This document shows positions 10,937 through 21,300 of a stretch of DNA of 64,000 nt, one piece after another (the first letter of the stretch is position 1; every line of letters begins with the position of its first letter). The notes under the pieces are model-generated. The model saw only the letters and a list, made by a program, of their open reading frames with translations, did no database searches and was not told where the DNA came from. Source of the stretch: Telmatactis stephensoni (Eukaryota; Cnidaria; Anthozoa; Actiniaria; Isophelliidae); contig JALIZF010001243.1 of assembly GCA_029948255.1 (NCBI GenBank), forward strand, positions 1 through 64,000, read 5' to 3'. The translations under genes and the position numbers were made by a program.

Positions 10937-13900
10937 ATGGATGAACTGAAGAGATGTGTTAAGTCCATCTCCGCCTTTATCGAAAGCTGTTTTAGGTCTC
11001 CAAACTCCAATTTAAAGGTTGCATTTAAAGTCTTTTATGTGGCACGTGTTCTAGTGTTCACTTGGGAAATGAGTCGTGTGAATTCCAACACATTGTGCGT
11101 CATTTCCATAATGGTCTGTATACGAAATGATTTACTCTTTCTTGCTTGTTTAGTTTTCAATTCGCCTTCAAACGGTAATTTAATATCTCCTCAACAAATG
11201 AAGCGACTGGAAAAAACTCCTAGTAACGAACAATCGACCTGTAATCACCCAAACGATGACGAGCTGGTCAAGTCCTGTCCATCGACTAACTGTGACTCGA
11301 AGTTTGATCTTCTTTGTGCCCCAAGGCCGAGAGCTCGAACCAGGTTGAATGACAGTGGATTGTTTGAACAGGACACTGCATGTATAGCCAAAGAACGATG
11401 CCATGAAAAACAGCAACGCAATCAGGACGCTAGAGATTCTTATGAAGATTGGGCTACAGCTGGTTCATATTCAAACGAGATTTTTTCGTATCTCTATGCT
11501 CTTGAAAACCAATTCCTGCTCCCGAAAGATTTTCTGGCACATCAGCCTGAAGTTACCTATGAGTCAAGAGCTGTGTTGGTTGACTGGCTCGTACAGGTTA
11601 GCTTGTCATGATCATTATTTGGTCAACGCTTCTTTCAAAAAGGCTAATCAGTTGTAGAGGGTGCGGTGATTGGCTTTGCAACACCCGATGGTCTACATAA
11701 AAGTCTTTATAAATGTACTTAGTTCTAGTCAGTTGCCCGGAAATAGACGTTCTTGCCCAATTAAGAGAAGATGTTTGATAGAAAGCAAACTTGATGTCGT
11801 CAATGTTCCTCATGGGGGTGGTGTGGTGTTTACATGACACAAGGATCATCCTAGCACCTGCTATACATTTAGGGGGTGTTAACACGACACTAGGATCATC
11901 CTAGCAGGTGAATCATCCTACCTGCTATACATTTACTGCATTCTGTTTAGTAGGATGATCCCAGTGCCCGAATAAGTGAAGACACAAATTTCCATGTAAA
12001 CAGAATGCAGTAAATGTATAGCAGGTAGGATGATTCACCCGCTAGAATGATCCTAGTGCCATGTAAACACCCTCTTATTACTCGGTCCTGCATTCGGTCG
12101 TTCGCGTATTTTGCTTGCGCTTATGCGTATGTCGCTAGTGAGAACCAGGTTCTGAAACCAGGTTTAATGACAGGCTGCAAAAGACGAAAAAAAATTTATT
12201 GTAGGCTTGGTGTCTGATCTAGAGGTAAGCGGCTTGAGCCTTGTACACAGCTGACGACTACAGGTGACGGAACTCGGAATTACAGGGTGTTTATTCCCAG
12301 GTTTCAACAGTGTCAAACTGAGACTCAGAGTCCGCAAGCGCCCTTATAAAAACCTTCAGCGGCCAACGAGAGTTTAATTTTTTCTCCGGTTTTCCCTCAA
12401 AAATCAACATATGTGAGTTGAGGGTTGTACGTATGTAAAAAATAATGTAGAGGTAGTGAATGTGAGTGCCAGCAGATGATCGAAGAACCACTATTTGGAT
12501 ATGCTGCTGTGAAAAGATGATGACGATTGTGACGCGTTATCCCGCATTTTGAGCTATTTTTAGCAAAACTCGTTACTCTTTTTTCGAACTTCATTTCGCG
12601 CTGATAACGAATGAATGACAAATAATTCGTGATACACCTATTTCAATAAACGTTGTCGGTATCAAGCCTACGCGACTCACCCAAAAGGGAGTATGGGTAG
12701 AAATTACTAAAGCTATAAAACCACAAAAATCCCACACGATTACTCAAATTCAGTTTGCTCTGACCTTATACACTAAAGAACTTCACTTACTGATGCTAAA
12801 GTCAATACCAAAGCGGAAAAGGAAGTGAAGCTGTTTTGCTACTACCCATACTCCTTTTCGGTCTTGTCGCGTGGGCTTAAGAGCTCTCATACGACAACCT
12901 TTTTTGAAATAGGTGTATACAAGGTTTATAGTTAGCGCTCGCAAATAGATGGTGATCGCAGTGGAAAGCCTGGCAGTTCCAAAAAAATTGCACCAAAATG
13001 GCGAGGAACATGTCAAATCACGTGACGCGCGTCTTTGTTTTCTTGTTTTGCTTTCCCTCTATAACCTATAAACCACTATCTGCGGGTTCTTTTTTCAGGT
13101 CCATGAATATTACAACTTTCCCTTAGATTGTCTCTACCTAATGATAAACTTGTTGGATCGCTACATGAGCCTGCACTATGTACCGCTGACCAACTTCCAG
13201 CTCCTTGGTATGGCATGCCTTCTCGTTTCCTGCAAATATGAAGACCGGTTTGTCCCGCGTCACGAGGATTTGGTCTCCATGGCAGACAAAGCGTTCTCTT
13301 CTAAAGAACTCACCCATATGGAGAGGCATCTTCTGGAATCTTTAAACTACGATCTCTCGACGCCATTGCCAAGCCACTTTCTCCGGCGATTTGCAAGGTC
13401 TGCAGTGAGTGATGCCGAGACATATACCTTGGCTAAGTTTCTCCTGGAAATTTCAAAGCTTGATTTGATTCTGGTTACCCATAAGCCTTCCTTGGTAGCG
13501 GCGTCTGCGTTCTGTTTGGCCAGCGGGCTTGCTTGGGAAAATGGGAAGCTGCCAGACTTGGTACCAGGGTCATTCTACTCGCTCGACCAAATGACGCCTT
13601 GTGTTGTGCATATTGCTAAAGTCATGACGAACATTGAGCGTTTAGGGTGCAAGGTAATATAATCTCAATGGTATTCAAAAATGTTTATGTGGGCATAAAG
13701 TTTGAATATAAATGTGAGGACGAGAAGAAATTTTGTTGACATGTTTCTGTTTAATATTTCGACCGCTCTCCAGCGATCATCATCAGAATAAACTCAAATT
13801 TACATGTTATGATTTTAAATAACATACAATAATAGAGCAAAAATGCGTGACCAATTAGTTCAGCAGACAAAGGGGCGCAGATTGTCCTTGTTCGTTTAAG

Positions 13901-14646
13901 GATGGTTGATTTTCTTTTATAAACAATGCCTCAGATATTTTCCTTTTTTTGTAGTTGGTCACGCATTTTTGCTCTATTATTGTATGTTATTTAAAATCAT
14001 AACATGTAAATTTGAGTTTATTCTGATGATGATCGCTGGAGAGCGGTCGAAATATTAAACAGAAACATGTCAACAAAATTTCTTCTCGTCCTCACATTTA
14101 TAATCTCAATGGTGGAGAACCCGGTACACTTCTAGGGCATAACCGGCCAGCCAGAATGGCCAGTTCTTCAGCCGTGCTAATTTACACAACCTTTTCATGG
14201 CACGGCTCCCCGAATTTTGGCACGGCACCCGTAATTATCACTGTATGAACAGAAAATGTTTTCGTCTGATAGGGGTATCGTTCCCAAAATAATCGGACCG
14301 CGTGCCAAGATTTAGGGGGCCCGTGCTATAAAGGTTGTCGTGTAAATCGCGCTTTAGAACTGGTTTTGACTAATGCTAAGAACTGACATGTATCATTTAA
14401 CTAGCCCTTCTGGCCGGCTAGTTCTAGTAAATATGGAAATATCCGAAGACCAAACGTTTGGTAAAGGGAAAAGCTAATAAAGTATCGTACTTGTTCTTTC
14501 AGGGAATCACCAAGAAGTACTCTCGACTTGGAATCACCTCTAGCGTCATCGAGTACCTCTCGGAGACCCCTCTTATGAAAAAGCTCCTGATCAGTTCATC
14601 CGAGCCCTGCAAACCTTTGACTAGTAAGACTGAAGATCACCAGTAA
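10937..14646 (+). CDS. G2/mitotic B-type cyclin, 4 or fewer visible coding exons
   Basis: Coding segments are 10937-11596, 13099-13653 and 14503-14646, all joining in phase 0 (452 aa if the first ATG is used). The cyclin box begins around residue 180 and includes SRAVLVDWLVQV (210-221), the DRYM helix and LLVSCKYED. The second fold contains LPSHFLRRFA and ends in MKKLL. RTRLNDSGL at 134-142 matches the B-cyclin destruction box (human cyclin B1 RTALGDIGN), the APC/C degradation signal. The N-terminus is uncertain: residues 28-75 are hydrophobic and unlike a cyclin, so a short intron may hide near 11018-11153, or translation may start at ATG 11198, which would put the destruction box at residue 47 as in other B cyclins. 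The product would activate CDK1 at mitotic entry. The B versus B3 subclass is not settled. Confidence 0.88.
11872..12074. mobile_element. Foldback MITE (ATGTAAACACCCTC family), copy 1
   Basis: The two halves are inverted copies. Its ends read GGGGGTGTTAACACGACACT and, inverted, AGTGCCATGTAAACACCCTC. Each half carries AGGATCATCCTA or variants and ATTTACTGCATTCTGTTTA. A partial copy abuts on the left (about 11818-11871). It lies in the first cyclin intron; a second full copy is at 15880-16077. Confidence 0.8.
12633..12917. mobile_element. MITE with about 70-bp terminal inverted repeats
   Basis: TACACCTATTTCAA at the left is matched by TTGAAATAGGTGTA at the right. Inside the arms GGGAGTATGGGTAG pairs with CTACCCATACTCC. 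The arms have diverged. It sits in the first cyclin intron. Confidence 0.65.
13707..14102. mobile_element. 396-bp palindromic element with hammerhead-like cores
   Basis: Arms 13707-13854 and 13955-14102 are 148 bp each and read as essentially perfect inverted copies around a 100-bp loop. Each arm contains CTGATGA, then a 7-bp hairpin (GATCGCT/AGCGGTC), then GAAA, the order of a hammerhead catalytic core. The outer bases are TATA palindromes, which fits TA insertion. A 15-bp word, TATAATCTCAATGGT, occurs both 34 bp left of the element (13658-13672) and across its right end (14099-14113). It lies in the last cyclin intron. Confidence 0.75.
14128..14430. mobile_element. MITE-like inverted-repeat element
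   Basis: ACTTCTAGGG...GGCCAGCCAGAA at the left pairs with TTCTGGCCGGCTAGTTCTAG at the right. Internally TTTACACAACCTTT pairs with AAAGGTTGTCGTGTAAA. It directly follows the 396-bp palindrome in the same intron. Confidence 0.6.
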
Positions 14647-14984
14647 CAGAACCGCATATTTGCAGTGGACATGTAAAGTTTGATACAAAAATAGTTCTCT
14701 GGCGAACAAGCTCATTCCAAGCCCTGCCTAATAAGGCTCGATCCTCTGGGACTCTGGGTAGGAGAAGGGAGGAATTACCGAATTGGCAAGGGAAGAAGCA
14801 CCATGCATACAGAACTTTTCTTACAGCAACTGTCATTATATCCTCGAGATAATTTAGCTCCGTCAGATATCTTTGGGTTTGTGAGCTTTAGATTAGCTTT
14901 GGCTTTTGGAAATGGTTTATGGTACTCAAGTGACCAGGGCGTCCTTCCTCCCCTCCCCCTTTTTCCCTGGGGATCACCCCAACC

Positions 14985-15010
14985 AATAAAGGGAGCGCAC
15001 ATTCAATAAA
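14985..15010 (+). promoter_or_regulatory. Polyadenylation signals of the cyclin gene
   Basis: AATAAA occurs at 14985-14990 and 15005-15010, about 340-360 bases after the cyclin stop codon, giving a plausible 3' end before the convergent RFC1 gene. Confidence 0.5.
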
Positions 15011-15274
15011 TCAAAAATGAACAGATACTTTAAAAACTAGTAATTAGAGATTGTAGGAGTAAACGACCTTCGCTACTTAGTACAAATTTGAGGGCGATTA
15101 CTGAACGGGCTTGCTGGGTGTTATTTGCAAAGAGATTGCAACTGATCTTAAGGTTTTGCATTTGAAGAGTGGTTAATGTGTAATGTTTGTATCATTAAAC
15201 TTCGTAACAGTATTCAATAGGTAACACAAAGCGTTTTAACTCAAAATGCACACGCCCAATTATCCAAATCATGA

Positions 15275-15280
15275 TTTATT
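15275..15280 (-). promoter_or_regulatory. RFC1: Polyadenylation signal of RFC1
   Basis: TTTATT on the plus strand reads AATAAA on the minus strand, about 110 bases downstream of the RFC1 stop codon. Confidence 0.5.
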
Positions 15281-15389
15281 GTTAGTCGTAGAGATACTTT
15301 GCAAACGTCCTCCATAGTAAAAACACAAAGGAGTTACACCAATCCACAATATTTCCACACTTCTAAAGCAATTTGTATTTGTTGACATT

Positions 15390-18300
15390 CTACGATTTGG
15401 GACCCTTCCCCTTCCCCTTTCCTTTGCCTTTTCCTTTAGATTCTTGGCCCTTGCTGCCACTTGCTTTACTAGCTGGCTTCTTGGGTTTCACCAACATAGC
15501 ACTAACATCGTCGTCGTCGTTGCTTTCTTGTTCGTCGTCAAGCCCTTGTGACTCCAAGTCGTAGCTTTTTCCTCGAGATTTTGCAGGTGCTGACTTCGAC
15601 ATATATGGCATTTTGTGATGCTCTTTATTGTATGTTCGGGTAAAAGCAGATTTCACCTATAATTAATCATGAATCAATATTTATCATCATTGGAATTAAT
15701 AGATAAATAATTAGATTAATAATTGCACATGCAAAGAAAGTTGTCCATGGTGGTTGTTTCACATCTTGGTTGACCTTCAACAAAAGATTTCTCATTAGCG
15801 TTTGTTGTTTGGTCATCCAACATGGCTACCGCTTCATTGTCTTTGGATTCCCAAAGGTATGGATGCACCCCAGCAATAAGGTGGTGTTACACTAGGATCA
15901 TCCTAGCAGGCGAATCATCCCACCTGCTATACATTTACTGCATTCTGTTTAGTAGGATGATCCTAGTACCCAAAGTGAAGACACAAATTTCCATGTAAAC
16001 AGAATGCAGTAAATGTGCAACAGGTGGGATGATTCGCCTTCCGCTAGGATGATCCTAGTGCCATGTAAACACCCTCTAGGTATACGTCCAAAGTTTCTTG
16101 GATTGGAAAAGTTTCCTTGCTCGTCGACTGACGTGTAGACGAATCAACAAGTTTTCATTGGCACGTTGTCTTTGTCAAGAAAATCTTGCTTGTGTAGACG
16201 ACAAACAATTTTTCCTTGAAAAGTTTCCTTGTCCCCAAAATATAGCTTTGCAAGACGGAATACTTGTCAAGTTTTCCTTGATGTCCCTCTACACAAGCAA
16301 ATCCCTGTCTTGAGAAGTTTTCCTTGGCAACAAGGAAACTGGGCAAGGAAAAAAATGACAATAGTCCCCTTCACAGTTCTCTGCGCCATCTTGAAAGGTA
16401 GCCATGCCTTTGCATCGAAGCGAGACGAACGGTGAGCTTGCAACGATAGACACCTGTGAATAATTGTCCTAGTTGTTAAAAAAGGTATCTATCATTGCAT
16501 GCTCACCGTTCGTCTCGCTTCGATGCAAAGGCACGGCTACCTTTCAAGATGGCGCAGGGAACTGTGAAGGGGACTTTTGTTTCTCATCTACATAGCAAGT
16601 TTTCCTTGTCAAGGCGGGAAAACTTGCTTGTGAAGATGTGCCTTTCGGATAAATTCAAAATAAATTCGGATAAATTTGAAAATACATCTTTTTTGCTAAA
16701 GTTGGACCTCTCGTCCACGCTAAAATGGCGCTTCTCTTTTGTCAGAGAAGGTGTAGTTTCAGTCTCGTTAGCGAAAACCGCGATGTTTTCGAGTTCATGC
16801 AGATTAGATATAAAAGCACGTTCAATATTATCCATCAGCACGTCAAGAAAGACAGTACAGCGCGCTATGGAATATTTCAGTCAAACAAAATCTGCTCTAC
16901 TTGGCAGCTATGGCACGGATACCTCGCTTGGTCCAATTTAAACATAAATTGAAGAAGTTCGACTGCACAGGGTTATTAACTTACCTTGGAAGGAATTTTG
17001 GACATGGGATCCCTGTGGCCTTCAAACTGACCAGTCTCCATAATTGAGTCCCAATCTTCTCTCGTTAAATCATAGCCTTGAAGTAGATGGATAACTCTTG
17101 AGACACCCTCTTTCGCATTAGCCTAAAATAAAACGAATTTACTAACAAACACCGGGAGAAATTGAGATAATCCTTGAAAAGTGTCACCTAATGAAAATTA
17201 AGCGGTTTTGAATTATAAATATGACCACAGAGTTGGGCCATGGTTAACCTTTAGTTTGCAAAATAATCCTCTTCTGACACCATGGCAAAAGATACCGCGC
17301 ATGCGCGAATTATGGAAACAATCGGCGGTGTACTTTACCGGCGAAAACTAAGCTAGCCACAGAAGCCAAAGTTAGTCCCCCAAAATCAGTTTGAGGAATT
17401 ATAGTATATTCTGTCGCCGGCCTTTTGCACCAATGCTAAAAATTAAGCTCAAAGACATGGTATGGAAAAAATCTATTGATAAAAATTCTAAAAAATATTG
17501 CTTGGGATTCCTGTGGTCAAGACGCGTACGCGCGTAAGCCCGCGAAAACTCGCGCATGTGCAGTCGTTTTGCCGCCTTGTCTGCCCTACCTCGTCCATAA
17601 GAGGCGCTGTTAAACTGTTCCTAAGATGTGGGATGTAATCGAGATTTATACAAGCCTTGTCTGCTGAAGTACTGTTGAATAAAAGAAATTCAGTCAAACC
17701 TCCCATAAACGACAACCCAAAATATCAAATTAAGGTGGTCGCATACGAGAGTTAAAACCTTAGGCAATCTAAATTTTGCGTCATACGGAAACTACAAATT
17801 ACTTTTACAATTCTCCATGAAAGAGTCTTGTATATTTTACCGTAATAAGCGTTTTTTAGCTGTATCAGAAAGCATTTATCCGATATGAGGAGAGCAAACT
17901 GAGAACTCGTATGGTGAGAGGACTTTTTTATCAAGTCGCTTACAGGGGGTTAAAAACAAAAGAATGACAAACTGTTATCTCTAGAAGTGGCTGCAGTCGC
18001 TTAGGAGAGGTGGTCGCTTACGTGAGGTGTGAATTATAGTGATTTGCAGGGGGAACTTGACATTTTTGAAAATTACTCGCACAAGAGAGGTGGTCACTTA
18101 TGGGAGGTTGTCGCAAGTTGAGGTTCGATTGTAATCATCTCATCTTCATCATCATCATCACCATCATCATCGTCAGCCCACACAGGAAGGTACAACACAC
18201 CTAATACCGTTACCATACCTTATTCTCATGTGACATTGCAGTTCTTGCAGGATTCTGTCTAGTCTTCCTCTTTTAGAATTCTTACCAAGCCACTGAGGAA

Positions 18301-21300
18301 AATCGATTTTCTGTTCCATTCCACCACCAATGAAATACGATGGGATGACACACGAGAATATTGCCTGAAAGATGAATTGTGAATACAACCAAATAATTGT
18401 TTCAAGGCTCATTCAAATGAGCCTAACAGGTTGAGTGTTTTCCAGAGATTATAAAGTAGTAGCCCCAAATTTTTAGCACCGAAATTTGTCAACTGAGGAC
18501 ATGATCTCCCCAGTTAAGGCTAGACACACGATGCACTTTTTTCTGTAAAATTGCACGCAACACAGTTTCACCGTGTGTCCACCCCTACAATATTGCACGC
18601 AACACAGTTACACCGTGTGTCCACCCCTGCAATGTTGCACGCAACACAGTTACACCGTGTGTCCACCCCTGCAATATTGCACGCAACACAGTTACACCGT
18701 GTGTCCACCCCTGCAATGTTGCACGCAACACAGTTACACCGTGTGTCCACCCCTACAATATTGCACGCAACACAGTTACACCGTGTGTCCACCCCTACAA
18801 TATTGCACGCAACACAGTTACACCGTGTGTCCACCCCTGCAATATTGCACGCAACACAGTTACACCGTGTGTCCACCCCTACAATATTGCACGCAACACA
18901 GTTACACCGTGTGTCCACCCCTACAATATTGCACGCAACACAGTTACACCGTGTGTCCACCCCTACAATATTGCACGCAACACAGTTACACCGAGTGTCC
19001 ACCCCTGCAATGTTGCGCGCAACTCAGTTACACAGTGTCCACCCCTTTAGTGTTGCGCGCAACAGTTGTACCATGTGTCCACCCCTGCAATGTTGCGCGC
19101 AACGTTAAAATAAGAAAAGTTGCAGAAGTAGAACCCGAATCCTGCAGCTGTTGCACACAACTTTGGAAGGAAATTTGCAGCGCGTGTCCTGGCCTTTACT
19201 GGTGCTTGAGATGCCAGCTGTCAGCGAAAATGCCAACCATCGGGACGTCTGGTAGAACACTGCAATTTCTTTTGCTACAATCATCAACCGATGCATCGAA
19301 CATGTTTGAATGAATGGATAAATGATGATCGATCGATGAACAAGGAATTAATAAAAGAACGAAGGAATGAACGAACGAACAAATGGATTAATAAACGAAT
19401 AGATGAACAAATAAACAAAAAATTGAGGCGAGTAGAGGAAAATCATCGGTTGTACCTGTGTTGGTAGAAGAGACCAGCTTCCATAAGATCGTATTTGTTT
19501 CTCCACAAGATCTCCATCGCTTATAGAATCAGCTGTCTTGCTAATAAGGTCAAGACACTTCTGTTTATTCCCCCTGATAACAAATACACATTTATTTTAT
19601 TAGAAGAGCTAGAGGAATCTGAGAGGCAGGAGGGCAAATGCTTGTGGTGGATAATACTGAAGCAAGTGTCAACATATTTTTATTATACTATTGGGGCGTT
19701 GCAGTAAAAAGGAAAAATAACTTTTAGGAAAGGGCAGTTTTTAACTGAGGGCAACATTTTTAATCATCATCATCATCATCATCATCATCAATCAATTAAC
19801 ATTTTTGATACCCTTTACAACTTGCTCGGGTAAAAGAGTTATTATTAAACTTGGTAAAACTAAATGGAACAGTGTATTTTGCTTACTCTGCTTTCCCTGG
19901 CCTGACAGCAAGGTAATTTTCTTGAACAAACAATGGCATAAGAGAGTAATCACAGAAGAACAAGTCTGATTTGTCAATCAGGCTTAACTTGGTGCTCTCA
20001 AAGGAGAGAAGTTTACGAATAGCATCAAATGGCCCCTGCAACAGCAATAATACACTATGAGAAAACTCTAGCAAAACTCTTGCTCCTGAAAGGTCCATGA
20101 CAAAAGTCAGGGTTGTGATTAGATCTTCAGTGCCCAGTTATTCTTAAGGCCATTTGCAGTAACTCAGAAGAAAACCACTGATTTTAACCAAGGATTAAAT
20201 CTAAAGAAAACCATTCATTTTAATCCAGGATTAAATCTAAAGAAAACCATTCATTTTAACTCAGGATTAAATCTTAAGAAAACCATTGATTTTAACCAAG
20301 GATTAACTCTAAAGAAAACCACTGATTTTAACCCAGGATTAAATCTAAAGAAAACCATTCATTTTAACCCAGGATTAAATCTAAAGAAAATCATTGATTT
20401 TAATCCAGGATTAACTTTAATTGCCCTTTGAACCAGACCCTGGTCAAATTGTTGAAGGGGTGTCCACAAAAGGGGACTTTTTGAATGAGTTTTTCAAGTT
20501 TCCTCAAATGGCCCAAAATGGCATTACAGTTAAGGAGGATTTCCTACGATAGAGAAATGTCCACACCATCTCATGCCTAGCACTCTTTTACAACCTGTCA
20601 TTCTGATTCCTTTATTGACATCACAGTCATCACAACATCCTGACAAAATTAACTTGCGTACCTACCGTTTTAATATCTTTGTGTGCCTTTTTGGCATCTT
20701 GTTTTGCTTGATCATATGTCACATGCTTATTGGTTGATGTCCACATGGACATGTTATGCAATATCTAAAACAAAATACTTCACTTAAAAAGAAATTTTAC
20801 AAGTAGCATGGATGACTTATTTGGTTATGTACAGCCCTCTAAGAGGATTATATTAACTGTGCCAATCTTACATCCTTGTTTTGACTTTTCTGTATCGACA
20901 GGTCAGTTTTGCCTTAAATATCTACAGGGTGTGGCACTGATGAACATGGGGTAAGGGGCAGACTACCCATTCCCTAAAAGCACTCTTTGATAAAGTGGCA
21001 AAGACTATTTTAATGGTATCTCATGAACAACCTCAACAAACATGTACTGTTATCAGCACAGTGTTCTAAATAGAATTTCCAATGGCTGCACAAACAAGAC
21101 CGTAGGCAGCAGAGGGCAAATTAAGTTGACAAAGAAGCTCATGACCAAAGTTAAACTTCATAATCAGAACAGGAGGCTAAGTTTGAATTCACAGCTAATG
21201 CATGTCTGCCACTTGCTGACTACTGAGAAGACTATGTGTCCTTGTTATCCATTCCTTTATTATGATAGGGTGTGGCAAATGAGTGAGCTGGTCTTAGCCT

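Larger units (their letters stand above)
14647..15389. other. Convergent 3' region between cyclin and RFC1
   Basis: It holds the probable 3' UTRs of both genes. Plus-strand AATAAA lies at 14985 and minus-strand AATAAA at 15275-15280. I see no separate gene. Confidence 0.6.

Noticed and set aside
18551..19313. Repeat-protein ORFs of 185, 246 and 144 codons
   Set aside because: They translate a 42-bp minisatellite in an RFC1 intron; the open frames follow from the unit length and occur on both strands.
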